From positions 1-30,688 of the IMG/VR virus record IMGVR_UViG_3300005253_000119: a DNA stretch of 30,688 nucleotides. One strand, 5' to 3'. The notes under the pieces are model-generated. The model worked only from the letters and a program-made list of their open reading frames with translations, was not told the origin of the DNA and ran no database searches. Positions within the stretch are counted from its first letter, which is position 1; each line of letters starts with the position of its first letter. The DNA is from a virus. The position numbers were made by a program, and so were the translations under genes. Below are positions 7,647-16,791 of the stretch, piece after piece.

Positions 7647-8618
7647 TTAGCTTGCCTGATTAGTGGCAACGAAACCGTAAGCCCTTGCTATTGCCCTTGG
7701 ATTAGCAACGGCGAGCCCCACAACCCACTGCACCCTGTCCCTGAATACCGGGGCATCAGAAACCTCACCCAAGTCGTTTACGGTCATCGGTTCTTGCTGT
7801 ATTCCCCACAGATACATCTTCTCTCCAAACCTGGCAGAGTAGATACTTGTCTCGTCACTTCCACCACTAAGGTCCTCGCTATTGGTGATGACCTCCGTTG
7901 TCTGGTCAACCTTGACTCCTATTCTAAGCAGGGGAGTATCCTGATATATGTTGATTATCCGGCCAAACATATCCTTGTCCTGCCTCAACACATTCTCCCG
8001 CCTAAAACAGGCTTCAAAGGCCAGGTACATCTTTGAGTTCATAAACAGGGCGCTTGATCTATGTCCCACAGTAACATCTATGAGTTTGGAGATATTGTCC
8101 ATGAAGAATTGACGGTCTGTGGTGTCGTAGAGCATTCCCCTGTTCGGAGTGGCACTGCCGGCATCAATGTACTGGTCGGTGAAACCATCGGAATTGACGT
8201 CATCCACACGCATTGACAACCCCTTAAACTCGTCACTTGCCGGGTCTCCGTTGATATACATATCGTTGAACTTAAATGCCATAGCATGAGCTGACATCTG
8301 CCTTTGTGTCTGCCTTTCCGTTGGGTCAGCTTTTACCAGGACGGTATCCACATCTATCTCGTGCCCGAAGATGTATTTACCTTCGATTTTCTGTGCAAAC
8401 GTGCCGGTAGATTCACCGAATGACGCATTTACTTTCCTGGTGCCAACCGTGGGCAAAGTCTCCATGTTAGTTATCTGTAGTGCTAACTGAAGGTTACTTG
8501 CCAATGGCAGTATTTGAGCCAAATTAGATTCCTCAAGAAACCAGTAGGCTATTTCTGCCTGAACTTCCTTACCTTGATTGGCTGATTGGTTTGCATGGTC
8601 TACTAAAGTTACGGCCAT
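7647..8618 (-). CDS. Major capsid protein (HK97 fold)
   Basis: A 323-aa protein. The N-terminal arm is helical (ANQSANQGKEVQAEIAYWF), followed by an E-loop-like beta stretch (VGTRKVNASFGESTG and EGKYIFGHEIDVDTVLV). A spine-helix region follows (QTQRQMSAHAMAFKFNDMYI, then NGDP). Next is a P-domain-like part with DVTVGHRSSALFMNSKMYLA, and the final beta strands contain RVQWVVGLAVANPRAIAR. This arrangement and length are characteristic of phage HK97-fold coat proteins. The gene lies between a coiled-coil scaffold-like protein and a cement-like protein, the standard order. A GGGAGG site precedes the ATG. It forms the capsid shell. Confidence 0.88.
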   Translation of the reverse strand: MAVTLVDHANQSANQGKEVQAEIAYWFLEESNLAQILPLASNLQLALQITNMETLPTVGTRKVNASFGESTGTFAQKIEGKYIFGHEIDVDTVLVKADPTERQTQRQMSAHAMAFKFNDMYINGDPASDEFKGLSMRVDDVNSDGFTDQYIDAGSATPNRGMLYDTTDRQFFMDNISKLIDVTVGHRSSALFMNSKMYLAFEACFRRENVLRQDKDMFGRIINIYQDTPLLRIGVKVDQTTEVITNSEDLSGGSDETSIYSARFGEKMYLWGIQQEPMTVNDLGEVSDAPVFRDRVQWVVGLAVANPRAIARAYGFVATNQAS

Positions 8619-8636
8619 GGTAAAAATCCTCCCTTG

Positions 8637-9398
8637 TTAAACTTTCTGTTTTGCTAGTACCCGTTTGTTTAGTTCTTCCATTCGTTCTTTCATAGGTAAA
8701 TTACTTAAAAAATCCTTTCCCCCACTGTTTGCACCGGAGTCATTAAGTACGTCAGGCTCTTCAGCCTTCTTTACCAGGAAAGTCTCAGCTATAGCTTCGG
8801 CCCCTTCTTTAGTCTTGATGCCGGCTTTATCACAGGCTGCCTTGAGCTTGGTGAAGTTGGTAGTTACATCTCCCTCGTATTCGTCAACAACTCTGGCCAA
8901 TTCTCCATCCAACTTGAAAGCCTGCGCCTCAGCTACCGTTCCAGCCCACTCTAACCTTTCGGCTTCAGCGGTTTTCTTTAGTTCGGCGATGGCGCCTCTT
9001 TCGTCCCTAGCTTCCTGCCTGGACTTGTCCCTCTCGGCCCTCAGGTCTGTCTTGAGTTTCTTAATGTCAAGAAGGTCGGCGTCTTCACCAATAGCCTGTT
9101 CCAGGTCGGCTTCAAGGTCAGCAATGCGTCCTTTCGTTGCTTCGTGGGCATCTATAGCATCCTTAGCGTCTTTAGTAGCCTGCTCTGCCTGAGACTTAAA
9201 GGTGTCACGCTCTTTGGCAATAGGCTCAAGCGCTTCCTTGTGCTTCCTCCCTTGTTCGGCTAGGGCATCTGAGATAGCCTTCTTTTGTGTGGCTTCGGTG
9301 TAAGTCTGGGGTTTTGAAGTACTCTCCTTTTCACTGACTAAAGCCTGGTCAGTTGCCTGAGCAGAGTTCTTCTCAGCTACAGCGATTTCGTCCGGCAT
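8637..9398 (-). CDS. Scaffold-like protein
   Basis: I start this gene at the ATG at 9398 (MPDEIAVAEKNSAQ) because a strong AGGAGG lies at ideal distance; an ATG at 9443 would add 15 residues with no such support. The 253-aa product is highly charged. Residues ~40-190 form a nearly continuous heptad-rich helix (KDAKDAIDAHEATKGRIADL, ELKKTAEAERLEWAG), and the C-terminus is basic (MKERMEELNKRVLAKQKV). A long coiled coil ending in a basic coat-binding segment, immediately upstream of the major capsid gene, is the classic layout of a phage scaffolding protein. No protease motif is visible in it. Confidence 0.78.
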   Translation of the reverse strand: MPDEIAVAEKNSAQATDQALVSEKESTSKPQTYTEATQKKAISDALAEQGRKHKEALEPIAKERDTFKSQAEQATKDAKDAIDAHEATKGRIADLEADLEQAIGEDADLLDIKKLKTDLRAERDKSRQEARDERGAIAELKKTAEAERLEWAGTVAEAQAFKLDGELARVVDEYEGDVTTNFTKLKAACDKAGIKTKEGAEAIAETFLVKKAEEPDVLNDSGANSGGKDFLSNLPMKERMEELNKRVLAKQKV

Positions 9399-9499
9399 TT
9401 GATTTTTCCTCCTGTTTTTTAATAACAAAAAAGGGCTAGACAATTAAGTCCAACCCTTCTAAGTTTTCCTTCTAGGGTATTTCTATTCTATTGTTAAAT

Positions 9500-9653
9500 C
9501 ATATCTTACTAGCTAGGGATTAAGTAGCGTGCCGACCATCCAGTCACTTTGGCGGGTTAAGGGTTTTAGCCCATCCAGAGATTACTCTCTAGCTTTCCCG
9601 TCACATCGGAATCGAACCTTGCCTTCTACCTATTCCGACACTAATAAGATATG
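9500..9653 (-). ncRNA. Candidate structured RNA leader of the scaffold/capsid operon
   Basis: Bases 9641-9653 and 9500-9512 form a 13-bp closing stem; the single non-Watson-Crick pair is G-U only if the minus strand is transcribed. Inside it are a 7-bp stem (9632-9638 with 9606-9612) enclosing a 19-nt loop with GGUUCG, a CGGG/CCCG stem (9597-9600 with 9553-9556) and an AGAGA-GUAA-UCUCU hairpin (9590-9577) with a GNRA-type tetraloop. UGGAUG occurs twice (near 9575 and 9541). It lies ~100 bases upstream of the scaffold start. I recognise no known riboswitch or ribozyme. The rest of 9399-9673 holds no gene. Confidence 0.55.
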
Positions 9654-9673
9654 TTAATGTACTCAAATTTACT

Positions 9674-9847
9674 TTATATCTTTTTGCCATTCCTGTCAAG
9701 CAAGTCTTTATCCACATCTATTGTAGGAGATGGTTTAACAGTTTTAACCCGCCCATTCACAATAGATATAGTAACATTCCCGAAGCCCGGGTCCATCTCT
9801 ATCTTCTCGCACTCTTCCTGAATAAGTAATAGGACTTCTTGCTTCAT
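9674..9847 (-). CDS. DUF2292-like small protein (57 aa)
   Basis: A 57-residue ORF: MKQEVLLLIQEECEKIE, then GFGNVTISIVNGRVKTVKPS, ending DRNGKKI. The helix followed by 'G(F/S)VTIxIxxGRVxxxxxx' resembles the small DUF2292 (YezD-like) family, whose function is unknown. Its ATG overlaps the stop of the upstream gene (ATGA), which supports it as a real coupled gene. It ends 21 bases before the structured RNA. Confidence 0.55.
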   Translation of the reverse strand: MKQEVLLLIQEECEKIEMDPGFGNVTISIVNGRVKTVKPSPTIDVDKDLLDRNGKKI

Positions 9848-9987
9848 TTCTTACCCTTAGATTCCTTCACTTCACTCGCATGAGATTTTCCATCAAGGTA
9901 GCAAATTCTCATATACCTATCACCTTTAAGGGTTATTGTTCGTATTCTTCCCCCGGCTTTCTGGCAATTATCAAACGCCTGCGGCAT
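9844..9987 (-). CDS. Small basic protein of unknown function (47 aa)
   Basis: A 47-residue ORF, MPQAFDNCQKAGGRIRTITL ... SHASEVKESKGKK. It is basic, with a short beta hairpin (RIRTITLKGDRYMRICYLDG) and a Lys-rich tail. It begins five bases after the stop of the metalloprotease-like gene and ends in an ATGA overlap with the next gene. The operon spacing is the main support. The family is not recognised. Confidence 0.5.
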   Translation of the reverse strand: MPQAFDNCQKAGGRIRTITLKGDRYMRICYLDGKSHASEVKESKGKK

Positions 9988-9991
9988 TTCT

Positions 9992-10339
9992 TCAATCCTT
10001 AATCAATTCCTCTAGCTTATTAGTTAGATTTTCAGTAGCTACGGTAAATTCTTCAGGTTGTACATATCGGCATTTTCCTATAAATTCTAACTGCCCTAGT
10101 AATAAATGGATTGCTTCATGCTTGGCAGCTAATTTAATATCCTTGAAAGGTTCATTATCTTTAGGAAGTTCACTATTAAGGCTGACCGTTGCGACTTGTT
10201 GGTCAAAATCAACACCAATTTGTGCAAACCGTGTCCCTATTGGTTCATACTTGAAGTACACAGTGTAGCCAGTAAGCCCAAACCTCCGTTGCCACTTCTT
10301 ATACTCTTTCTGGAATAAATCAAAATCTTTATTCATCAT
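9992..10339 (-). CDS. Small HExxH metalloprotease-like protein
   Basis: A 115-aa protein with KHEAIHLLLGQLE near residues 77-89: the HEAIH motif is a zinc-metalloprotease HExxH site. An acidic helix follows (VQPEEFTVATENLTNKLEE), containing Glu residues that could provide a third ligand. The N-terminus is a helix (FDLFQKEYKKWQRRFGL) followed by strands (YTVYFKYEP, ATVSLNSEL), the SprT-like order of helix, sheet, HExxH helix. The start overlaps the stop of the giant upstream gene (ATGA). In a phage head-gene block it might process a virion protein or act on host proteins. Family is probable; role is unknown. Confidence 0.6.
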   Translation of the reverse strand: MMNKDFDLFQKEYKKWQRRFGLTGYTVYFKYEPIGTRFAQIGVDFDQQVATVSLNSELPKDNEPFKDIKLAAKHEAIHLLLGQLEFIGKCRYVQPEEFTVATENLTNKLEELIKD

Positions 10340-13300
10340 ACTCCTGGCGCACTCGGGGCTCTAATACTTATTCCCCTTGATATTCGTGGTCTCTTGAACT
10401 TGGGAAAGGATACTCTAGTTCTGCGCGGCCTTGCTCTACCACCTGCGCTACTGAATACACCCGGTAGAGTAATCCTACCCCTAGCAGTCCTGCTAATAGC
10501 TTTCTTTGGTAATGGTTTGTTATACTCCTGGTCTACGAGCCACTGGTCAAACTCAGCATTAGCCCTTCTGAAGTCCACTCTCCACTTTGAATACGCTGCT
10601 TCCCTGTGAGCTTTCCTATAAAACCCTTTAGCTGTATCTGTCTTGAGTTTCTGATAGGCTTCCCATTCGCTACGATATTTCTCTGGGAGTTGACCTGCAT
10701 CTACCTGAGCTTGTGTCATATTGAGGTAAGAAGTACCTGGTAAGTCATAATAATCAAAGTATGTCCTCCATAGATTACGATTGGACGGGATTCGTTCATT
10801 GCCTTTATCTGTAAGTTGGAATGCGGGTATCATATTAAGGGGGATATTATACTTCTGGGCTTGCACTACTAGAGCCTCGGCAGTTTTTAAGTCAGAGATA
10901 GTAGTTAGTTCTCCCCAGAACAACCTGTTAGTCATATATTCAGGGTTATCCTCGATATATTGCTCTTGCTCTTTATCACCCAGTAGTTCGTATGCTTTGT
11001 CTTGTGCTTTGAACTCCACATAATTACCGGCAATAGGTTCTAACTCCGCTATATCGTCTTCATCTAAGTTTCTAGTGGCATCCCCAATGTCTCTCCGTAG
11101 TGAAGTAATATCATAAGTCCAATCCTTGGCGTTAATCTCCTTTAATTTAGCCTTCGATGCTCCTGCTTCCGTTGCTATTGCTATAGCCTCCTCACGACTC
11201 ACATCATCCTGTTGACCAAGCTTAGAGATGGATTCAGTTATGGCTGTTTCTGCCTTTTTGAGTCCTGATTCCTCTATAGGGAAGCCGTAATCTGGAATAT
11301 GGAGCGGCGGTCCTTCTTCCTCTCTGCCGTAGAATAAGGCTTGCCATATTGGCATCTCCCCAGTCCATAGTTTTTGTATTTCATCAGCAGCCATTGCACC
11401 AGGAACCATCGCTTTCCATGAGGATTGCATATCCCATTTAGCTTGTGCTCTCGTCCAATCGCTAGTCGCACTCACATACTTAAAAAGACCAATAGCAAAT
11501 TGAGCAAAGGGTGATTCATTATGGGGTAATACTTTTATTAGATATGATGCAGTATATCCCATGCTTGTTAGGATAGCCCCACCTAAAAGCAGGTATTTTA
11601 GCCAATTAACCCTACTTGACCAAGGGAGTGGATAGCCACTCATTGTCTCCCCATAAGCGAAACGGTGGAATGCCTCTCTGTGAAACATTGTAAAGTGATT
11701 CATCCACCAACTCTGTAGCCTTGTAAAAGGGATGAGAGTCTTATGTCTAAAAATTTCGGGCATACCCATACCGATATATTGATACTGAGTAGCCCTTGTT
11801 GCGAGTTCCATTTCCTCTAATAGTATTTTCTGTTCTTCAGGATAGAGAAACCCCTTTTCTTCTGTATAAGTACGCTTTTCAGAAGCCCATCGTTTGCCAG
11901 TTCTTCCAACCATATCTTTGTATTTCTTATCGGTGATGAATTTACCATAATCATGGTAAGCAGTGCTCATTCCCCTATCGGCATTTAGTGTTGCGGTGAA
12001 CTGATAAGGAGCGAGTGGGATTTTACCAAGTTTCCCCAGTAAATCCGTAGGCCATTCTTCAATACCTGTATAGCTCTTTAGATACCGGCTTTTACTCTTT
12101 AATTCTTTAAGTGCCTTTGGGTCTGGCAGAAAACTTTTTAGTGTCGGGACAACACCGTGTAACGCTAGTTCCTGTGTTCTCTGAAACACATTTCTAATCA
12201 TCAGCCGGATAAGGCGAGGTCGAGGTAATCCTAACACAGAATAAATAGTCATATTACCAATAGTCTGTGCCAACCGTGTAACAGGGCGTTGCCCTAAAGT
12301 CCGATTAAATGGTTTCAGAAACGTATCAATTACCCCACCGATTCCACTTTCTGTAACTATGGCATTTATACTCTCATCCCACTCTGTTTGCTGTCCTTTG
12401 ATAACCTGATTGATATAGTCCGTAACCCACTTTCTAGTTGAGGCTGGCATAATATCGGTTAAAGCCCCCATTCGTTCAGTAAAAGCTCGTAATGGTTGGG
12501 CTAGATGTATCTCCTTTAACCCAGTATAAACCATATTCTTTGTGGCAAAAGCCAAATCCTTAGAATATAATTTAGCTAAATCGTCAGACAGTTGGCGGTG
12601 TAATTCCATCGGGTTAAATACCTTTTTACTGACTAACTTCTTAGCCCAGTATTGGAGACTCGGAGGTATAGGGTGAGTACCTTCTATAATATTCCTCGCC
12701 ATTTCATCGGGAACATGACGAACATAGGCTTGTCTGTAAGATATTTCCTCAACACCCATAGCCCTGCGAACTTCGTTTTCTCCATTTATGATGCTGCGGT
12801 TCAGGTTCCTAAACCAGGTAAATAATTCCTCTTGCTTGGGTGTTAAACCTGCCGGAGGTTCTTCCGTTTTATCCAGTAAATCCCTTAAAGCAGAACTGCC
12901 TTTTGTCGGGATATTCTTTGCTTTACTCTCTATTATTTCCTTAGAACTTACACCCCAAGCCTTATTAACTTCCCTCAACTTTGCATCAACAGCATTGGAC
13001 ATAGCACGATAGGCAAGGTCAAAGTCCACCTTTGCCAACTCAAGTGGATTAGTTAATGGCTTCAATCCCAATACTTGTGCATAATAAACCTGAGATGTTA
13101 AAAATTTGACGGCTGTCGGCTTCCCGAACTTCAACTCACCAAGAGGATTGAGGATCGCTATATTCCTCATATTACGGATAATATCACCACCCTGTGAATT
13201 AGTTATAAAGTTCTGGGAATCTACATATTTATCCGTGGATAACTTTAATGACTCTAAGATATCTTTGTAGGTTGCCTCAGTAAGAATACCCTGGTCAATT

Positions 13301-15972
13301 AAATCCTTCTTTGCCGACTGAATCAAAGCCTCATTCTTTGGAGTAATGACTAACTTCCCTTTAATTCTAATCGGTCTAGCTCTCTGGACTGCCTTTAGGA
13401 CCTTCTCCAACTGGGTGAACTCCAAATTAGTGAGATATCTTGAACCACCAACCTCCCTGAATATGTTCCGGGACTGTGTGGTACCCAAAGACTTCCCCTT
13501 AACAGTAGCCATTATCTGACTTCTAAGTTTCTTTTCCTGTGGAATAAGAGCCTTGTTTATCTGAGCTAACTCTTTTCTTAATTCTATCTTAGTCGTGCCT
13601 TTTGGTAGGTTCTTGGCTGGCTCTTTTAATAGACTTTGTATCTCAGTCCGCCTCTCAACAGGAGACTTAGGTTTGGGAGGTTCTGCTGGAAGTTTAGCCT
13701 TAACCTGTTCGGCTAGTTTAGCTATCTCAGCCCTTGTAGGTTCCGCAGGTACTACTTCCTCAGTAACAGGCTTTGTTATGGCTTGTGGGGCTTCTGGGGC
13801 TACTTCTACTGGAGGTTTAGTAACTGTAGGGGGCTTCGTTACCGCTTTTGACAATTCAGCAAAGGGCCCAGTAACCCATCTATTCCCACTCTTAGTAGTG
13901 AGTAGCAGTTGGGGCTCAGTAATGTCAGGAACAATACGTGTATCTAAAACTTTGTGAGGGAATCCTACATCAACCTTTTCACCGACCAGGCGAACACTAT
14001 CCCCCACTTTAACCAAAGATGGCTCGTATCCCTTTGCTACATCCGTCACATCAACCTGAAACCCAACCTTAGCTTCAGGAACAGCAGGTACTTTAGGAAC
14101 TAAAGCCTTTATCTCATCTTCAAGTGCTTCCATCTGAATTAGAGCCTGCCTTTGAGCCTCTGGAGTAGTTGCCTCTTTTGCCTGATTAACCAACTCCCTG
14201 AACTTAATTACAGAAGCGTTAGTAGGGGCTAAGGCTTCTGCTTGGGCAATTAAAGATTCACCCTCTGCTACAAGAGCTCCGGTCAAGGGTGCTTTAGTAA
14301 CTGTGGGTGTTGGAGGTGTAGTAATAGCTTTAGCCTTTGTGAATAATGCTTCTAATTCCTTACGAAGTTCAACAATCTGCCTACGGTCACTTTCAGATGG
14401 TCTACCCTTTTGGAAAAACTTAATAGTATCTTGTATCTTTTCTATATCTGCGTTGATTGTCTTTAAGCTTCTAGTAGCACCAACCTCACTCACAACAGGT
14501 ACTTCAGGTGTTACCGCAGTAGGAGGAACTGTAGGGGGTACGGCAGGGGGTACGGCAGTGGGTTCAGGTGTTACTTCCGTTGGAACTTGTGCTTGTAGTG
14601 CCTGTTCTACTGCCTGAGACTCAGAAGCATAAAACTGTCTCTCCGCAGCAGTAAGAGGTTGATTAGCTGCTATCTTGGCAACTACTGATTGAATAGTAGG
14701 TCCTTCCCCTGCTGCTAATCCACCTTGAGCTAAAGCGCCAGTCTGTGTTGCCCGGGGGATTAAACCACCAAATCTAGTTTCAAAATCCCTTATAGTATCC
14801 TGAACTGCCTGGTTAGCGGCTTGGGGTTGGTTAATACCACGTCCCATATTCCGCAACATATTTTCGGTGGCTTTCTGTTGTAACCATATCCTGTCTCTTG
14901 CAATCACATTATACAAACTATTCTGAGCATCCTTAAAGTGCTGCGGGGGGATACCCCTTGACATTCTAGCTATCCACCTATCAAGCCCAGTATTGAGTGC
15001 AGTTTGTAAGGCTTTATCTTTAACTTTATTAAAGAGTGGAATAAGAGACCTAACCCCCGCATAAACACCGTAACCTAATAAAGCGAGTGCGACTATATCT
15101 CCAGCAGATACGGGAACGCCAGCAACTGTAAACAATGGTGCTCCTGCTGCTGCTATAGCCCCCTTACCAACCTTACCCAAAGTCCTAACTGGTTCTGGTA
15201 ATGCTTCTACTGGTAAATCCCCGGTCTGAAACCTGAATATCTTTTCAAAGAGAGACAAACCCTTACCAGCGTCTTCTATCCTTACACGCCGTTCACCTTC
15301 AGGCGTCTCAAAACCCTCAAGCCTTTCCCCAGGTTGTGAAATTCGTTCTACTCGCCCCTCAAGAAGAGCGACACTGTATTCCTGTAATGTCATACCCGCC
15401 AAGGACTCAAATTCCTGCGATGATATGCCCTCTTCCGACCTTAATTGCTTCTGTATGGGGCTGATTTCGGTCTGTCCAGCCCGCTTTGTTTCTAAATCTA
15501 TCAGCCGGAGTCCGAGTTCAATTCTATCCCCGGTAAAGTTGGGGTCTGCTATCTTAGCCCGAATTGCCTCACTTTCATTAAGTTCAGGTTCTCTTTGTTT
15601 GAGAGAAGGCTCGACTCGGGGAGCGAATGGTCGTAATGACGGTAATGGCGCTATACCCTTAAACTCAGGTTCAACGGGTGGTTCAGGCGGTGGTTCTACG
15701 GGCGCTATAGGTTGTGGCAGTCTAACGGGCCTATCACCGCGAAAGACTTGGAAGTCGGTTATCTTCCCACCTTCAAGTTTAATGTCGCTGAAGGTTAAGC
15801 CTCTTGGAGAAACAAGGGAGTCACCAAAGGGAGTTTGCCTTACAGACCAACCCGGAGGTAGGTTCCTAAATTCTGGGGCAACCTCCACTTTAAGTTCCTC
15901 TACCTCTGGAACTTTCGGCTCCTTAACCCTCTTTAATAATTCATCAAATGTTGGTATCCTGGGTAATGGCAT
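10336..15972 (-). CDS. Giant virion protein, candidate DNA-ejection protein (1,878 aa)
   Basis: The longest gene in the window. The N-terminal ~125 residues are Pro-rich. Residues ~261-307 contain a hydrophobic Ala/Gly/Leu stretch (IVALALLGYGVYAG). Residues ~463-490 are a Pro/Thr/Val linker (VPPAVPPTVPP), and further Pro/Lys/Glu linkers lie around 710-790. A second hydrophobic stretch occurs at ~1457-1482 (YLLLGGAILTSMGYTASYLI). The middle and C-terminal parts are helical, and the last ~60 residues are strongly basic (GGRARPRRTRVSFPKFKRPR). It lies between portal genes and scaffold, not where a tape measure usually lies. Size, membrane-active segments and basic tail suggest an internal virion protein injected with the DNA, or a polyvalent protein. 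No peptidoglycan-hydrolase motif is obvious. Confidence 0.6.
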   Translation of the reverse strand: MPLPRIPTFDELLKRVKEPKVPEVEELKVEVAPEFRNLPPGWSVRQTPFGDSLVSPRGLTFSDIKLEGGKITDFQVFRGDRPVRLPQPIAPVEPPPEPPVEPEFKGIAPLPSLRPFAPRVEPSLKQREPELNESEAIRAKIADPNFTGDRIELGLRLIDLETKRAGQTEISPIQKQLRSEEGISSQEFESLAGMTLQEYSVALLEGRVERISQPGERLEGFETPEGERRVRIEDAGKGLSLFEKIFRFQTGDLPVEALPEPVRTLGKVGKGAIAAAGAPLFTVAGVPVSAGDIVALALLGYGVYAGVRSLIPLFNKVKDKALQTALNTGLDRWIARMSRGIPPQHFKDAQNSLYNVIARDRIWLQQKATENMLRNMGRGINQPQAANQAVQDTIRDFETRFGGLIPRATQTGALAQGGLAAGEGPTIQSVVAKIAANQPLTAAERQFYASESQAVEQALQAQVPTEVTPEPTAVPPAVPPTVPPTAVTPEVPVVSEVGATRSLKTINADIEKIQDTIKFFQKGRPSESDRRQIVELRKELEALFTKAKAITTPPTPTVTKAPLTGALVAEGESLIAQAEALAPTNASVIKFRELVNQAKEATTPEAQRQALIQMEALEDEIKALVPKVPAVPEAKVGFQVDVTDVAKGYEPSLVKVGDSVRLVGEKVDVGFPHKVLDTRIVPDITEPQLLLTTKSGNRWVTGPFAELSKAVTKPPTVTKPPVEVAPEAPQAITKPVTEEVVPAEPTRAEIAKLAEQVKAKLPAEPPKPKSPVERRTEIQSLLKEPAKNLPKGTTKIELRKELAQINKALIPQEKKLRSQIMATVKGKSLGTTQSRNIFREVGGSRYLTNLEFTQLEKVLKAVQRARPIRIKGKLVITPKNEALIQSAKKDLIDQGILTEATYKDILESLKLSTDKYVDSQNFITNSQGGDIIRNMRNIAILNPLGELKFGKPTAVKFLTSQVYYAQVLGLKPLTNPLELAKVDFDLAYRAMSNAVDAKLREVNKAWGVSSKEIIESKAKNIPTKGSSALRDLLDKTEEPPAGLTPKQEELFTWFRNLNRSIINGENEVRRAMGVEEISYRQAYVRHVPDEMARNIIEGTHPIPPSLQYWAKKLVSKKVFNPMELHRQLSDDLAKLYSKDLAFATKNMVYTGLKEIHLAQPLRAFTERMGALTDIMPASTRKWVTDYINQVIKGQQTEWDESINAIVTESGIGGVIDTFLKPFNRTLGQRPVTRLAQTIGNMTIYSVLGLPRPRLIRLMIRNVFQRTQELALHGVVPTLKSFLPDPKALKELKSKSRYLKSYTGIEEWPTDLLGKLGKIPLAPYQFTATLNADRGMSTAYHDYGKFITDKKYKDMVGRTGKRWASEKRTYTEEKGFLYPEEQKILLEEMELATRATQYQYIGMGMPEIFRHKTLIPFTRLQSWWMNHFTMFHREAFHRFAYGETMSGYPLPWSSRVNWLKYLLLGGAILTSMGYTASYLIKVLPHNESPFAQFAIGLFKYVSATSDWTRAQAKWDMQSSWKAMVPGAMAADEIQKLWTGEMPIWQALFYGREEEGPPLHIPDYGFPIEESGLKKAETAITESISKLGQQDDVSREEAIAIATEAGASKAKLKEINAKDWTYDITSLRRDIGDATRNLDEDDIAELEPIAGNYVEFKAQDKAYELLGDKEQEQYIEDNPEYMTNRLFWGELTTISDLKTAEALVVQAQKYNIPLNMIPAFQLTDKGNERIPSNRNLWRTYFDYYDLPGTSYLNMTQAQVDAGQLPEKYRSEWEAYQKLKTDTAKGFYRKAHREAAYSKWRVDFRRANAEFDQWLVDQEYNKPLPKKAISRTARGRITLPGVFSSAGGRARPRRTRVSFPKFKRPRISRGISIRAPSAPGV

Positions 15973-16209
15973 TTAGGACTCCTCTGGGATAAAGATATAT
16001 GTCCCTGCTTTATGAGGTATGTCATTAAATAAATCATAGGCTTTTCTATACTCCCCCTCCTTCTTTAATCCCTCAAGCATAGCATCTGCTCCAGCTTCAA
16101 AAGCGTCATAGCAATACTTGTCCTCTCCTATTAAACCCTTTGGAGAGTCATCTGCTCTTTGTTCTGGTGTTCCATGAGGATTCTTCCATCCTTTAGGTCT
16201 ATGATTCAT
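15973..16209 (-). CDS. Small protein of unknown function (78 aa)
   Basis: A 78-aa hydrophilic protein starting MNHRPKGWKNPHGTPEQ, with a helix around residues 32-60 (CYDAFEAGADAMLEGLKKEG) and a short beta end (GTYIFIPEES). A GAGGAG site precedes the ATG. It ends directly before the giant gene's start region, so the two are probably co-translated. Phage genes of this style (a helix with YDAFEAGADAMLEGL) are often annotated only as hypothetical; function unknown. Confidence 0.6.
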   Translation of the reverse strand: MNHRPKGWKNPHGTPEQRADDSPKGLIGEDKYCYDAFEAGADAMLEGLKKEGEYRKAYDLFNDIPHKAGTYIFIPEES

Positions 16210-16221
16210 TGTCTTTCTCCT

Positions 16222-16596
16222 CTAGCTCAATAAGGGATTTTTCATATTGCCTATCCGCCGTCTTTCTGCCCTGTTTGGTTGAGGAAGTTCAAGAGACTTC
16301 CTCACCTTACCTATCTCAAGATGGGTGGAAACTATCATCCCACAGCCACAGCAAATATCCCATGCTCTGACAAAAGATGGAATCTCAGAACCAAAAGGTA
16401 ACTGAGCTATTTTTTGCTCTGGTAAAGTTATCCCCTGTTGCATCTGGAAGTCAAAGCAAGTTACCTTTTCATCTATCAATCCCCTAGCTTTCACTTCATC
16501 CAGTATGCCCTTGAAGAACATCTCTGTACTACTGCATCCGGGACATTTGTCAAAATCTTTAACAAAACTGTTTTCTTTGTGTCCATTATCATCCAT
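16222..16596 (-). CDS. Zinc-ribbon protein of unknown function (124 aa)
   Basis: A 124-aa protein with two Cys knuckles, CPGC (18-21) and CCGCG (about 82-86), spaced as in zinc ribbons. Between them are a helix (FFKGILDEVKARGLID) and strands (TCFDFQMQQG). The C-terminal 30 residues are basic and helical (PNRAERRRIGNMKNPLL). The GGAGG site of this gene is formed by the end of the preceding 63-aa gene. It is conserved in style with several other Cys-rich proteins here but has no known function. Confidence 0.62.
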   Translation of the reverse strand: MDDNGHKENSFVKDFDKCPGCSSTEMFFKGILDEVKARGLIDEKVTCFDFQMQQGITLPEQKIAQLPFGSEIPSFVRAWDICCGCGMIVSTHLEIGKVRKSLELPQPNRAERRRIGNMKNPLLS

Positions 16597-16599
16597 TAC

Positions 16600-16791
16600 T
16601 TAACCTCCTTCAAACCCCGTCTGTGGTAATTGCTCTTCAGGACTACCAAGCATATCTACCTTAATCAGTTCCTTCAGGTCGTAGTTTATATTATGCTGAT
16701 CAAAATATTCATCTATTATATCGTTTATTATGCGGTCGTAATCCTTGACTGTGAATTTGCCATCTTTTACAGGTAACTCATTGTCTGGCAT
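16600..16791 (-). CDS. Small acidic protein of unknown function (63 aa)
   Basis: A 63-residue acidic protein (MPDNELPVKDGKFTVKDYDR ... LPQTGFEGG). The middle is amphipathic helix (IINDIIDEYFDQHNINYDLK). Its start overlaps the end of the upstream Cys-rich gene by 14 bases, with a GGAGG site inside that gene, and its own last codons provide the next gene's GGAGG. The tight packing supports it as real. The family is not recognised. Confidence 0.6.
   Translation of the reverse strand: MPDNELPVKDGKFTVKDYDRIINDIIDEYFDQHNINYDLKELIKVDMLGSPEEQLPQTGFEGG

Noticed and set aside
8665-9192. Plus-strand 175-codon ORF opposite the scaffold
   Set aside because: Ser/Ala/Leu-rich antisense of a Glu/Lys/Ala coiled coil; typical shadow ORF.
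9500-9653. Group I intron or known riboswitch
   Set aside because: No P/Q/R/S core elements and no consensus of a riboswitch I know; left as an unclassified structured RNA.
15425-15976. Plus-strand 183-codon ORF opposite the giant gene
   Set aside because: Antisense shadow of a coding frame with Ser/Gly-rich, low-complexity product and no domain.
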